A DNA stretch of 52,349 nt, from contig NZ_JALFCU010000114.1 of the NCBI RefSeq assembly GCF_022771645.1, positions 1 to 52,349 on the forward strand, written 5' to 3'. The notes under the pieces were generated by a model, which saw nothing but the letters and a program-made list of their open reading frames with translations, was not told where the DNA came from and did not search any database. A program made the position numbers and the translations under genes. Positions 7,456-16,155 of the stretch are shown piece after piece. Numbering within the stretch: position 1 is the first letter of the stretch; each line of letters opens with the position of its first letter. The stretch is from Selenomonas sp. (GTDB lineage: Bacteria > Bacillota > Negativicutes > Selenomonadales > Selenomonadaceae).

Positions 7456-7723
7456 AATATTGCGCCTCCTCCCATTTTGTTGCTTTGCGTGCGGAAATCA
7501 ATCGAATATTTTCCCCGCGATTCGTATAAATCACGGTCACAATCGTGATCTTTCCGCCCATTCTTCCGATGACGCGATAGCGATCTTCTTCCGCGCTGTG
7601 CTTTTCATCAAACAGTTCAATACGCTGCTCATCAAGGAATACCTTCGCAGCCATATGAAAGCTGATCCCGTGCTTTGCAATATTCTTGCGATTCTTCTCC
7701 TCGTCCCATTCAAATTGCAACAC
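7442..7723 (-). CDS. brnT: BrnT-family ribonuclease toxin
   Basis: RelE-fold toxin that cleaves RNA and stops translation. The 93 residues match the family: FEWDEEKNRKNIAKHGISF at the N-terminus, then EEDRYRVIGRM and a C-terminal IRLISARKATKWEEAQYY. The start is a GTG at 7723 with GGAGG 8 nt upstream. It is transcribed from a near-consensus promoter and overlaps brnA. No frameshift or missing motif is seen, so the module looks intact, unlike the restriction remnants beside it. Confidence 0.85.
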   Translation of the reverse strand: MLQFEWDEEKNRKNIAKHGISFHMAAKVFLDEQRIELFDEKHSAEEDRYRVIGRMGGKITIVTVIYTNRGENIRLISARKATKWEEAQYYDRH

Positions 7724-7753
7724 ACGGAACGCCTCCTCGTTTTCTTTACGTTC

Positions 7754-7782
7754 ATTGTACGTCTAGAAAAATCACGTGTCAA
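7754..7782 (-). promoter_or_regulatory. brnTA promoter
   Basis: TTGACA (7777-7782) and TACAAT (7754-7759) with a 17-nt spacer. ACGT half-sites flank the -10 box and may serve BrnA autorepression. Confidence 0.8.
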
Positions 7783-7786
7783 CGAG

Positions 7787-7836
7787 AAAAGGCCGCTGCA
7801 TCTGCTTGCTTTGATTCGCAGATGCAGCGGCCTTTT
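7787..7836. terminator. Bidirectional terminator after the efflux operon
   Basis: Perfect 19-bp arms (7787-7805 with 7818-7836) around a 12-nt loop, with T4 at the end on either strand. It ends the RND operon arriving from the right on the minus strand. Confidence 0.85.
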
Positions 7837-7846
7837 CGCTTTGCTG

Positions 7847-10800
7847 TTATTCTTTTTTAACGTGGTACGCCGCTGCGTACATCGTCGGCAGGACGAGGAG
7901 CGTGAGGACGGTCGCGATGAAGAGGCCGCTGGCGATGGCGACGGCCATCGGGCCCCAGAAGGCGCTGGTCATGAGCGGCACCATGCCGAGGATAGCGGCG
8001 GCCGCCGTCAGCATGATGGGACGGAAGCGGAGGACGGCGGAATCGACGACGGCGTCCCACGGGCTTTCGCCGTCGGCGAGATGCTTCTGGATCTGGTCGA
8101 TGAGGATGACGGAGTTGCGGATGATCATGCCCGTGAGGGCGAGGACGCCGAGGATGGCGACGAAGCCCATCGCTTTATTGAAGAGCAGCATGCCCCACGT
8201 GACGCCGATGATGCCGAGCGGCGCCGTGAGGAGCGTCAGCGCCATGTCCTTGCCGCTCCGCAGCTGGAACATGAGGAGCGTCATGATGAGGAACACCATC
8301 GCGGGGATCGGGATCATGAGCCATTTCATCGATGTGTCGCTGTCGTCGAGCGTGCCGGCGGTGTCGATGCGCGCGCCAAGTGGGAGATGGTCTCTGAGTT
8401 CCTTCGTCGCGTCGTACGCTTTCTGCGTCGCGTCGTTTGCCGTGCCGCTCTTGATGTTCGCCTGCACGGTGATGGCGGGGCGCAGGTTGTAGCGCTTGAT
8501 GAGGCCGTCTTCCGCTTCGTAGGTGATCTTCGCAATCTGGCCGAGCGGCACGTAGCCGGCGGAGCCGAGGTAAATGGGGAGTTCCTCCATCTTGCCGAGG
8601 TCGCTGCGGTCGGCTTTCGCGAGGCGCAAATCGATGTCAATCGTGCGGTCGCCCGCGTAGAACTGCGCGCCCGTCGCACCCGTGAGCTCCGTGTAGATGG
8701 TCTGCGACACGGCCTGGCTCGTGAGTCCCATCGCGCGCAGCTTGTCCTGGTCGAGCGCGAGGTGCATCGTCTTCTGTTTTTCGTTCCAGTCGAGGTTGAC
8801 GTCCGTGTTATTCGGGTCGGCCGCGACGATGTCCGCGACCTGCTCGGCGAGCGCGCGCGTCTCATCGACGGTCAGCCCCGTGACGCGGAGCATGACGGGG
8901 TAGTCGTACATCGGGCCCGTCTGGATGTAACGGAGTTTCGCGCGCACGTCGCCGAACTCGTCGGCGAACGCCGTGCGCAGCTCGCCCGCGAGCTTTTCGC
9001 GCGTCTCCGTGTCTTTCGCGACGAGCACGAACTGCGTGATGTTGTCGGCATCGGCTTTCGGGTCGAGCGGCAGGACAAAGCGCGGCGCGTTGCCGCCGAC
9101 GTAGTACGAGTAGTTGTCGAGCTCGTCCGCGTGCTCCGCGAGGAACGCGTTCATGCGGTCGGCGACGCCCTGCGTCGCGGCCATGGACGAGCCCTCCGGC
9201 AGCTGCAAGTCGACGATGATCTCCGGGCGCAGCGACGCGGGGAAAAATTCCTGCTTGACGAATTTCAGCGAGAACACCGAGACGGCGAACAGCGCCACCG
9301 TGCCGACGAGTACGCTTTTTTTGTGCGTGAGGAACCAGCCGAGCACGCGGCGGAACCAGACGTAGAAGCGGCTCTGATACGGGTCGGGCCGCCCGCTTGC
9401 GTCCGTCACGACGTTCACTTGGATGAGGTACGTGCCGTAGAGTGGCGCGACCATGACGGAGACGATCCACGAAAGGAGCAGCGCGATGCCGATGACGGGG
9501 AACAGCGCGCCGCAGAATTCGCTCGCCATGCCTTTGGAAAACGCGACGGGGATGAAGCCGCAGCACGTGATGAGCGTGCCCGTCAGCATCGGCTTCGCCG
9601 TCGCGCGGAACGCATGGCACGCCGCGTCAAAGCGGCTGTGGCCGAGCTCGAGCTGCACGCTCATCATTTCGACGGCGATGATCGCATCGTCGACGAGCAG
9701 GCCGAGCGCAATGATGAGCGAGCCGAGCGACACCTTGTGCAGGTCGATGCCGAGCACGTACATGAAGACGAAGACGCCGCAGAGCACGAGCGGGATGCAG
9801 CCCGCGACGACGAGGCCCGTGCGCCAGCCGAGCGAGAGGAAGCTCACGCCGAGCACGATGACAATGGCTTCGCAGAGCGTCTTGACGAAATCGTGAATGG
9901 ACTCGTTGACGACGCTCGGCTGGTCGGAAACTTGATGGATCTCGAGGCCGACGGGCATATCAGACGTGATTTTCGCGATTTCGGCTTTGAGGTTTTCTCC
10001 GAGCTCGAGCACGTTGCCGCCGTCTTTCATCGAGACGGCGATGCCGATGGCGGGCTCGCCGTTGAAATACATCTTCGGCTGCGCGGGCTCGACGGCGCGA
10101 CGCTCGACGGTCGCGATGTCGCCGAGGCGGAAAATCTTGCCGTTCGCATTGATGGGGAGCGCCCGGATGTCATCGACATCGTCGAACGCGCCGCTGACGC
10201 GCAGATAGACGTTATCCGAATCCGTGTCGAGCTTGCCCGAGGCCGTCATTTCGTTCTGCGTCTTGAGCGCCGAGAGGATGGCATTCGGGCTGATGCCGAG
10301 CTCCATGAGCTTCGCCGTCTCCGCCTCGACGTAGACTTTTTCCTCCTGCTCGCCGAGGAGCTCGACCTTCTGGACGTTTTCCACCTGCATGAGCAGGCGG
10401 CGCGCGTCCTCGGCGGCGCGGCGCATGTCTTCGTAGCTGTAGCCGTCGCCCGTCACGGCGTAGACAGAGCCGTAGACATCGTCGAAACGATCATTGTAAT
10501 ACGGGCCATAGACGCCGTCCGGCAGTTCGCGCTTCTCGTCTTCGCAAAAATTCCGCACGTCGCGCCACGTCTGGCGGATCTGCGCTTTTTCGACATCGTC
10601 GGCAAGCGTGACGTAGATGACGGTCTGGCCCGCGCGCGTCTCGCTGTTGATATGGTCGAGGCCCGGCGTGTCCTGGAGTTTTTTCTCTAGCTTGTCCGTG
10701 ACCTGCTGCTGCATGTCATCCGCTGACGCGCCCGGCCACACAGCCGAAATGACCATCTGGCGGATCGTGAACTGCGGATCCTCCATGCGGCCGAGCTTGT

Positions 10801-10891
10801 TGTAGCAAAAAATGCCGCCGATGGCCGTGACGATGATGAAATACCAGACGAGCGCTTTGTTTTTGAGCGAGACTTCGGTGAGATTCCTCAT
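7847..10891 (-). CDS. RND-family efflux transporter (AcrB/HAE1-like)
   Basis: Inner-membrane proton-driven drug or metabolite exporter of 1014 residues, typical for the family. It has the first transmembrane helix near the N-terminus, the large periplasmic loop, the paired proton-relay aspartates in LGLLVDDAIIAVEMM in the fourth helix, and the mirrored second half. It overlaps the adaptor gene by 4 nt (stop/start), so both are made together. No TolC-type outer-membrane channel lies in the window; it must be encoded elsewhere. Confidence 0.95.
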   Translation of the reverse strand: MRNLTEVSLKNKALVWYFIIVTAIGGIFCYNKLGRMEDPQFTIRQMVISAVWPGASADDMQQQVTDKLEKKLQDTPGLDHINSETRAGQTVIYVTLADDVEKAQIRQTWRDVRNFCEDEKRELPDGVYGPYYNDRFDDVYGSVYAVTGDGYSYEDMRRAAEDARRLLMQVENVQKVELLGEQEEKVYVEAETAKLMELGISPNAILSALKTQNEMTASGKLDTDSDNVYLRVSGAFDDVDDIRALPINANGKIFRLGDIATVERRAVEPAQPKMYFNGEPAIGIAVSMKDGGNVLELGENLKAEIAKITSDMPVGLEIHQVSDQPSVVNESIHDFVKTLCEAIVIVLGVSFLSLGWRTGLVVAGCIPLVLCGVFVFMYVLGIDLHKVSLGSLIIALGLLVDDAIIAVEMMSVQLELGHSRFDAACHAFRATAKPMLTGTLITCCGFIPVAFSKGMASEFCGALFPVIGIALLLSWIVSVMVAPLYGTYLIQVNVVTDASGRPDPYQSRFYVWFRRVLGWFLTHKKSVLVGTVALFAVSVFSLKFVKQEFFPASLRPEIIVDLQLPEGSSMAATQGVADRMNAFLAEHADELDNYSYYVGGNAPRFVLPLDPKADADNITQFVLVAKDTETREKLAGELRTAFADEFGDVRAKLRYIQTGPMYDYPVMLRVTGLTVDETRALAEQVADIVAADPNNTDVNLDWNEKQKTMHLALDQDKLRAMGLTSQAVSQTIYTELTGATGAQFYAGDRTIDIDLRLAKADRSDLGKMEELPIYLGSAGYVPLGQIAKITYEAEDGLIKRYNLRPAITVQANIKSGTANDATQKAYDATKELRDHLPLGARIDTAGTLDDSDTSMKWLMIPIPAMVFLIMTLLMFQLRSGKDMALTLLTAPLGIIGVTWGMLLFNKAMGFVAILGVLALTGMIIRNSVILIDQIQKHLADGESPWDAVVDSAVLRFRPIMLTAAAAILGMVPLMTSAFWGPMAVAIASGLFIATVLTLLVLPTMYAAAYHVKKE

Positions 10892-12000
10892 TTCGTCCGA
10901 ACCTCCTGCCCCGCACGGAGCTTGTGGACGCCAGCCGTGACGATCGTCGTGCCGGCCGAGACGCCATGCACGCGCACCTGATTGCTGTCAAACTGCTCGA
11001 CCGTCACGGGCTGCAGCGCCACCGTGCCGTCGTCCCCGACGACCCAGACCTCAGGACTGTCTCCCGTCTGATAAATGGCGGCGAGCGGCACGAGGAAGCC
11101 CGCGTCGCCCTCCGTTGTCGCGCCGGTCACATGGACGCTCGCCGTCATGCCGAGCTCCATGCCCTGCGGCGGGTTCGGAATCGAGATACGCACCTTGTAC
11201 GTGCGCGCGGCGCTGTCGGCCATCGGCGCGATCTCGCGCACCGTGCCAGCAGCCTGGCCCTTCAACGCCCAGAAATCGACGGTCACGGCCTGCCCGACAG
11301 CGACATCGGCGAGATGATTTTCCGGCACGTTGATCTCAACCTCAAGCTCGCCCGTCTGCACGAGCGTCGCGACGGTCTGGCCAGCCGCGACGACCTGGCC
11401 TTCCTCGGCCGTGACGGACGAGATGACACCGTTCGCGCCAGCGGTCAGATTCGTATAGCCGAGCGCATTGTGACCCTGCGCGGCTTCGGCGAGCGCGTTC
11501 TGATACGCCGCGAACGCGGCGTCATACTGCGTCTGATACTGGTCGAGCACGGCGGCAGGGACGGCCTGCTCATTGTAGAGCTCGCTGTAACGCGCGAGGT
11601 TCGACTGCGCGAGATTCAGCTGCGCGCGCGCCGATGCGACGGCCGCGTCGCCCTGGTTCGCCTTTTGCACGACATCCTTCGCGTCGATGACCATGAGCAC
11701 GTCGCCCGCGCTCACGCGGTCGCCGACGTTCACGTTGCGCGCGAGGATCTGCCCGCCGACCTGGAACGAGAGGTTCGTCTCATACCGCCCGCGCACCGTG
11801 CCGGCGTACGTATCAGATTGTGCGCCCGCATCCGCACCGACGACCATCGACCGCACGAGCGGCGCCTGCGTCTCGACCGTCGCGTCCTTGCCGCAGCCGG
11901 CGGCAGCCGCCATCGTGCACATCAATGCAACGACAAGGAGGGCACGCAAGCCTTGCATGCCCTTCTTGTTCTGTTTTCTATCTTCAAGCTTTGTCAGCAT
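10888..12000 (-). CDS. RND efflux periplasmic adaptor lipoprotein
   Basis: Membrane fusion protein linking the RND pump to an outer-membrane channel. The 370 residues start with a signal sequence and lipobox (AAAAGC, Cys about residue 36), then show the barrel/lipoyl/coiled-coil order of AcrA-type adaptors (GRYETNLSFQVGGQI; DAKDVVQ; a helical hairpin; VEINVPENHLADV). The ATG at 12000 has a G-rich ribosome binding site and overlaps marR by 17 nt; a second in-frame ATG lies 14 codons on. Confidence 0.9.
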   Translation of the reverse strand: MLTKLEDRKQNKKGMQGLRALLVVALMCTMAAAAGCGKDATVETQAPLVRSMVVGADAGAQSDTYAGTVRGRYETNLSFQVGGQILARNVNVGDRVSAGDVLMVIDAKDVVQKANQGDAAVASARAQLNLAQSNLARYSELYNEQAVPAAVLDQYQTQYDAAFAAYQNALAEAAQGHNALGYTNLTAGANGVISSVTAEEGQVVAAGQTVATLVQTGELEVEINVPENHLADVAVGQAVTVDFWALKGQAAGTVREIAPMADSAARTYKVRISIPNPPQGMELGMTASVHVTGATTEGDAGFLVPLAAIYQTGDSPEVWVVGDDGTVALQPVTVEQFDSNQVRVHGVSAGTTIVTAGVHKLRAGQEVRTK

Positions 12001-12466
12001 CCTGCCCCAACTCCTTCTTCGTCTTCGTCACGAGCTCCGTGAGATCGACCTCGCATGCGCGCATCGCGGCGTCGTGGAAGCCCTGGATCGTCGCACCGAC
12101 TTCCTCCGCATTGATGCCCGCCGCGAGGTACTGCACCCACGCGCGGATGATGCCTTGGAAGAACGCTTCCTGCGTCCGCGCGTATTCCGTCAGGTACACG
12201 CGCCGGATGCGGCGGTCGCGTGCGTCGACCTCGCGGCGGATGAGGCCTTTCTGCTCGAGGAGCGTGAGCGACCGCGTCACGACGGCCTTGTCGAGATACA
12301 GCACGCTCGCGAGCTCCTCCTGGCTCAGCCCCTCGGCATCGTAAATGCGGATCAGCAGCACATATTCCGTGAACGACAGCCCCGTGTCCTTGCAGCATTG
12401 CGTCACAAACAGCTGCGACCGCCGGTGCAGGATTGTGAACCAACGGCCGATGTTGACGTAATCCAT
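11984..12466 (-). CDS. MarR-family regulator of the efflux operon
   Basis: Winged-helix repressor of 160 residues: LSFTEYVLLIRIYDAEGLSQEELA, DKAVVTRSLTLLEQKGLI (recognition helix) and a basic wing (DARDRRIRRVYLT). It is the first gene of the efflux operon, and an inverted repeat sits on its promoter, so it likely represses itself and the pump until a ligand binds. GGGG lies 8 nt before the ATG at 12466. Confidence 0.9.
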   Translation of the reverse strand: MDYVNIGRWFTILHRRSQLFVTQCCKDTGLSFTEYVLLIRIYDAEGLSQEELASVLYLDKAVVTRSLTLLEQKGLIRREVDARDRRIRRVYLTEYARTQEAFFQGIIRAWVQYLAAGINAEEVGATIQGFHDAAMRACEVDLTELVTKTKKELGQDADKA

Positions 12467-12482
12467 CGTGCATTCCCCTTTG

Positions 12483-12507
12483 TATCAAACGAAAATTAGT
12501 TGCGATA
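12483..12507 (-). promoter_or_regulatory. Likely MarR operator
   Basis: Imperfect inverted repeat TATCAAAC (12483-12490) and GTTGCGATA (12499-12507) covering the spacer and -10 region of the proximal promoter. Confidence 0.5.
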
Positions 12508-12512
12508 GTCAA
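12484..12512 (-). promoter_or_regulatory. Proximal marR promoter
   Basis: TTGACT (12507-12512) and TTTGAT (12484-12489), spacer 17 nt, overlapping the candidate operator. Confidence 0.5.
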
Positions 12513-12530
12513 TCATTTTTTTGTAACAAA

Positions 12531-12575
12531 AAGGCGCTCGCCCTTTCATTCGTTCAATTATAGGGCAAGCGCCTT
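12531..12575 (-). terminator. Terminator of the YoeB/DinJ operon
   Basis: Fourteen-position stem (12531-12544 with 12562-12575, one mismatch) followed on the minus strand by TTTTTGTT. Confidence 0.8.
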
Positions 12576-12586
12576 AGAAACGTCAA
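12557..12586 (-). promoter_or_regulatory. Distal marR promoter embedded in the terminator
   Basis: TTGACG (12581-12586) and TATAAT (12557-12562), spacer 18 nt. Its predicted start lies in the terminator loop, so RNA begun here lacks one arm and escapes termination, while read-through RNA from the toxin operon is stopped. Confidence 0.55.
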
Positions 12587-12621
12587 TGATTGCCAAGCTT
12601 CTTCGCGTACAATTTATTCCT

Positions 12622-12882
12622 TCACGATTCGTAGTGATACCGGCACAGCATGATTTCAATCGCATCATCAACGATACGATACACCAAGCGATTTGTATCA
12701 TCAATGCGCCGGCTCCACCAGCCGGAAAATTCATGTTTCAGCGGTTCCGGCTTTCCGATGCCCGTATAGCCATGACGCTCGACATCTTTGATGAGCTTGT
12801 TGATGCGCTTGACGGTTTTCTTGTCTTCGCCCTGCCACCACACATAGTCGTCCCAGGCTTCCGACGCCCAAACAATCCTCAT
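12622..12882 (-). CDS. yoeB: Txe/YoeB-family mRNA interferase toxin
   Basis: Ribosome-dependent mRNA endonuclease of 86 residues. The known YoeB catalytic positions are all present and in register: Glu46 (GKPEPLK), Arg65 (DDTNRLVY), His83 and Tyr84 (CRYHYES). It overlaps the antitoxin gene by 4 nt (ATGA). It should be active, so a working antitoxin is expected. The antitoxin is DinJ-like rather than the Phd/YefM type of the classic pair. Confidence 0.9.
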   Translation of the reverse strand: MRIVWASEAWDDYVWWQGEDKKTVKRINKLIKDVERHGYTGIGKPEPLKHEFSGWWSRRIDDTNRLVYRIVDDAIEIMLCRYHYES

Positions 12883-13139
12883 GCGTCTTCCACCAGTTCA
12901 TGTTCTCTGCCATGGCCGGCATTCAGCTCATCCATTGCCGCCCGCATATGGCTGCGATTCGGCTCGTCGTAAAGCGAAGGACTTCCCGTGACGGCGAACG
13001 GGATGCCGCGCTTGCGGATCATCGCCTTCGCGAAGATGTTGAATGCCGTCGACAGCGTCATGCCCATCTCCTTGCAAAGGATTTCTGCATCACGCTTCAC
13101 ATCCGCATCCATGCGTAACGTCATCGTTGTCGTTGCCAT
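12879..13139 (-). CDS. RelB/DinJ-family antitoxin
   Basis: The 86-residue protein starts with the ribbon-helix-helix segment typical of DinJ (MATTTMTLRMDADVKRDAE, then CKEMGMTLSTAFNIFAKAM), followed by a variable toxin-binding tail. The ATG at 13139 is chosen because GGAG lies 10 nt upstream; the longer frame would start inside the promoter. It is first in the operon and probably represses it through the palindrome at 13158-13178. Confidence 0.85.
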   Translation of the reverse strand: MATTTMTLRMDADVKRDAEILCKEMGMTLSTAFNIFAKAMIRKRGIPFAVTGSPSLYDEPNRSHMRAAMDELNAGHGREHELVEDA

Positions 13140-13157
13140 ATGTATCGCACTCCTTTT

Positions 13158-13178
13158 TTGTGTTCTATTGTAACACAA
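13158..13178 (-). promoter_or_regulatory. Antitoxin operator palindrome
   Basis: TTGTGTT (13158-13164) and AACACAA (13172-13178) around a 7-nt centre, covering the -10 box. Confidence 0.6.
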
Positions 13179-13195
13179 ATTATGTTATGTGTAAA
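13167..13195 (-). promoter_or_regulatory. Promoter of the DinJ/YoeB operon
   Basis: TTTACA (13190-13195) and TACAAT (13167-13172), spacer 17 nt. Confidence 0.75.
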
Positions 13196-13204
13196 GCAAT
13201 CAAA

Positions 13205-13239
13205 ACGAACCAGGACGTTTTTCGCTCATCCTGGCTCGT
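13205..13239. terminator. Terminator after the FIST-GGDEF gene
   Basis: Eleven-position stem with one mismatch (13205-13215 with 13229-13239); TTTT follows on the minus strand and T5 within a few nt on the plus strand. Confidence 0.7.
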
Positions 13240-13261
13240 GCTTTTTGTTTGCTCTGTTGTT

Positions 13262-15013
13262 TCATGATTTCCGCCGTGCCGTCGCCACAGCGTTCTTGCC
13301 GGACTGCTTCGCGGCGTAGAGGGCTTCGTCGGCGCGTTTGTAGAGGTCTTGCGCCGTGTCGCCGCGCAAGAGGGCGGCTGTGCCGATGCTCGTCGTCATT
13401 TTGCGGCCGCCCGGCAGCGGGCTGAGGCTTTCGATGTGCTTTCGGATGCGGTCGGCAATGAAGCGCGCTTCGCGCTCTTCCGTGCGGTAGAGGATGACGA
13501 GGAATTCGTCGCCGCCCATGCGGCCCGCGACGTCGAAGCCGTCGCGCACCTCGCCCTGCAGCACGCGCGCGACGAGGCGCAGCGCCTGGTCGCCGGCCGC
13601 GTGGCCGCACGTATCGTTGATGCCTTTGAAATCGTCGATGTCCATCATGAGGACGGAGAGCGGCGCGGCGTCTTCCTCGGCTTCGTCGACCATGGCGTCG
13701 AGCGTCTCGTCCGTCGTGCCGCGGTTCAGGAGGCCCGTGAGGAGGTCGTGCCGCGCGAGGCGGCGGTAGCGCTCGTTCGCGTCCTCGAGCTCGCCGATGA
13801 CCTGCTGGACGAAGTTCACGAGATGGCGCATGATGTTCGTGCGCGCGTCGACGTGCGAGATGCGCTCGGGGAGTTTCACAGGCGCGTCGCTCTTCTCGCC
13901 CTCGCGCATGCCGATGGTCACGAGCGTCATGTTCGCTGTCATGAATTCGCCGCCGCGCCGCAGAAACTCGCTGTAGGCGTAGAAGCCCGCCGACGGCGCG
14001 TAGCGGCTCATGACGAGCTCTTTTTCCGTATCCGTCGCGAGCAGGAGGCTGCGCGCGACGCAGCTCACGAAATACATGGCCTGCGGGTGGAACGCCGCCA
14101 TGCCGACTTGCAGGCGGTCGGCCGTGTCGAGGATCTCCTGCGGGTCGCCGTAGGCGATCTGCACGCGCTCGCCCTCGAAGAAGTCACCGGCGAAATGGAG
14201 GCTGCCGTCGCGCTCCGACGTCTGCGGCAGGCGCGCGAGCGCGATGCCGTTGCGGTGGAGGAACAGCGGGAACGTCAGCATTTCCGTCAAAATGTCCTCG
14301 TCCATCGCGAGGCCGAGGTACGTCTGGTAGATTTCGACGGCCGGACGGTTGTCGATGGACTGCACGGTGAACGGGTCTTTCATGCGCGTGATCGTCATGA
14401 CGCGTCCGAGCGGCTTCCAGCCGAAGCTCGAGTTCACGGATACGTGGAGGTCGAGCCCGGAAAAAGCGATGGCGAGCACGCCGTGACTGCAGGCCGCGTC
14501 GCCCGCGAAGATCGTCGGCATCGCCTCCGTGCCGTTCTCCGCGATGCCGCCGAAGACAGCGACATCGTCCGGCACCGCCGCGAGCTCATCAAAGAACGCG
14601 CCGATGCCGAAGCGGTCGTCCGTGCTGATGAACTCGATGGCGCGCACGTCGTCTTCGGACGCGAGCACCTCGGCGAACGTACGCCCGGCCTCCGCCGGGT
14701 CCATCGCGTCGAAATCATAGAGCCACGCCGCCGCGTCGCTCGACTCGTAAAGCGTGAACGAGACCGCGACGCCGTCTTCCGTCAGCCGGCCGTCGACGAT
14801 GGACTGCATCGCGACGGCGCCGACGACGCACGCCTGCGGCATGCGCTGCTGGACGGCGCGACGGATCTTTGCCATGAGCTTTTCCGACGCGGCACGCCCG
14901 TACACGGCCACGAACGAGCGGCGGGCCTGCATCGCCTTCTGCTCGCTCAGCACTTCGTAAATGGCGGGGAAGATCTCCTGGATGTCCTCGATGACATAGG
15001 CAAATTCTTTCAC
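13262..15013 (-). CDS. FIST-domain diguanylate cyclase
   Basis: Soluble 583-residue protein: FIST sensory domains (about 1-390; family landmarks AVAMQSIVDG, VFGGIAENG, and the C-terminal FEGERVQIAYGDP), a short helical linker, then GGDEF (about 415-583) with intact GRMGGDEF (GGDEF at about 500-504). It should make c-di-GMP in response to a small ligand; FIST domains are thought to bind small molecules. The inhibitory RxxD site is absent (DGFD occupies that position), so product inhibition may be weak. The start is a GTG at 15013 with GAGGTG upstream. It is divergent from mqnA. Confidence 0.9.
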   Translation of the reverse strand: MKEFAYVIEDIQEIFPAIYEVLSEQKAMQARRSFVAVYGRAASEKLMAKIRRAVQQRMPQACVVGAVAMQSIVDGRLTEDGVAVSFTLYESSDAAAWLYDFDAMDPAEAGRTFAEVLASEDDVRAIEFISTDDRFGIGAFFDELAAVPDDVAVFGGIAENGTEAMPTIFAGDAACSHGVLAIAFSGLDLHVSVNSSFGWKPLGRVMTITRMKDPFTVQSIDNRPAVEIYQTYLGLAMDEDILTEMLTFPLFLHRNGIALARLPQTSERDGSLHFAGDFFEGERVQIAYGDPQEILDTADRLQVGMAAFHPQAMYFVSCVARSLLLATDTEKELVMSRYAPSAGFYAYSEFLRRGGEFMTANMTLVTIGMREGEKSDAPVKLPERISHVDARTNIMRHLVNFVQQVIGELEDANERYRRLARHDLLTGLLNRGTTDETLDAMVDEAEEDAAPLSVLMMDIDDFKGINDTCGHAAGDQALRLVARVLQGEVRDGFDVAGRMGGDEFLVILYRTEEREARFIADRIRKHIESLSPLPGGRKMTTSIGTAALLRGDTAQDLYKRADEALYAAKQSGKNAVATARRKS

Positions 15014-15078
15014 GGTCTTGTCACCTCAATGGGTCTGCCTGGCGCAAATCCTTCCGAAATCGATTGCATTTGCTTTTC

Positions 15079-15107
15079 ATTATACTTGTTCTTTCCGCCT
15101 GCCGCAA
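15079..15107 (-). promoter_or_regulatory. Promoter of the FIST-GGDEF gene
   Basis: TTGCGG (15102-15107) and TATAAT (15079-15084), spacer 17 nt. Confidence 0.7.
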
Positions 15108-15165
15108 GGCGAAATGTCCCAAACGAAAAAATGTTTCCGACAAAAAACTGTGACGCGCGAAAGTA

Positions 15166-15194
15166 TTCCGCAGCCGCAGGCAAACGTGTATAAT
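15166..15194 (+). promoter_or_regulatory. mqnA promoter
   Basis: TATAAT at 15189-15194 with a poor -35 (TTCCGC, 15166-15171) at 17 nt. Confidence 0.5.
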
Positions 15195-15227
15195 AAAGAA
15201 GACAACAACGAAGCCAGGAGGGATCTC

Positions 15228-16079
15228 ATGCCATACAAGCCAACAGTCGGCCACATCGATTTCCTCAACGTCCTGCCGCTCGCGTACGGCTACGCGCACG
15301 CCGGCGCGCCGCACGAACGCGAGGATGCGTTCGACCTCGTGCGCGGCGTGCCGGCCGAGCTGAACGCGGACATCGCCGCCGGCCGCCTCGACATCAGCAA
15401 CGTCTCGTCCATCCTCTACGCGCGCCACGCGGAAAAGCTCGTCGTCTTGCCGCATCTCTGCGTCTCCTCGAACGGCCCCGTCGAAAGCATCCTGCTCATC
15501 TCAAAAAAACCGATTGACGAGATCGAAGACGATCCGATCGCGCTGACGGCGAAGAGCTGGACGTCACACGCGCTCCTGAAGATCATCTTACAGAGCGGCT
15601 ACGGCGCGACGCCGAAGTACAGCGTGCAGCACCTCACGCCAGACCACCCGATCCCGGACGACCAGACGGCGGCGCTCTTCATCGGCGACGACGCGCTCTA
15701 TCTCTACTGGCACGCGAGTCCGCAGCTCTACACGTACGACCTCGGCGCCGAGTGGAAGAAGCTCACGGGCAAGCGCATGGTCTACGCGCTCTGGGTTGCG
15801 ACGCGCGCATTTGCCGAGCGCGAGCCGCTGCTCCTGAAAAAGGCCGCCGCCCGCATCGAGGCGAGCTTCGCGTACGGCCTCGCGCACAAGGACGCAGCCA
15901 TCCGCTCCGTGCTCGGCGAGAAGCCGTTCCTCTACCACGAGCTCGACGAATACCTCGGAAACATCATCCGCTGGGATCTCACGGACGACTACCTCAACGG
16001 CCTCCGGACGTTCTACATCTACGCCGCGAAAAACAAGCTCATCGACAAGGTGCCGGACATCGTGTTCGCGAATGTCTGA
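15228..16079 (+). CDS. mqnA: Chorismate dehydratase (futalosine pathway)
   Basis: First step of futalosine-dependent menaquinone synthesis: dehydrates chorismate to 3-enolpyruvylbenzoate. The 283 residues fit the MqnA periplasmic-binding-protein fold (VGHIDFLNVLPLAYG start, ISNVSSILYA, ALTAKSWTSHALLKIIL, TAALFIGDDAL, RMVYALWVATRAFA). The ATG at 15228 has AGGAGGG at the right distance; the longer frame lacks a site. It stands alone, 18-20 kb from mqnC and mqnE. No mqnD is in the window. Confidence 0.9.
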   Translation: MPYKPTVGHIDFLNVLPLAYGYAHAGAPHEREDAFDLVRGVPAELNADIAAGRLDISNVSSILYARHAEKLVVLPHLCVSSNGPVESILLISKKPIDEIEDDPIALTAKSWTSHALLKIILQSGYGATPKYSVQHLTPDHPIPDDQTAALFIGDDALYLYWHASPQLYTYDLGAEWKKLTGKRMVYALWVATRAFAEREPLLLKKAAARIEASFAYGLAHKDAAIRSVLGEKPFLYHELDEYLGNIIRWDLTDDYLNGLRTFYIYAAKNKLIDKVPDIVFANV

Positions 16080-16102
16080 TGCGCCGCAAGAAAGCAACAA
16101 AA

Positions 16103-16149
16103 AGCGCCCCGCTTGCGCCACCTGATGACAGGTGGGCAAGCGGGGCGCT
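16103..16149 (-). terminator. Shared terminator between mqnA and telA
   Basis: Fourteen-bp GC-rich arms (16103-16116 with 16136-16149) plus an inner CCACCT/AGGTGG stem; T5 follows on the minus strand. Confidence 0.8.
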
Positions 16150-16155
16150 CTGCGT

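Noticed and set aside
7166..10690. 1174-codon plus-strand open frame over the RND gene
   Set aside because: Antisense shadow from strong third-position GC bias; Arg/Asp/Glu-rich low-complexity product, no ribosome site, while the minus frame is a clear RND transporter. The same applies to other long antisense frames over mqnE, hsdM, tex, cobT and fbp.
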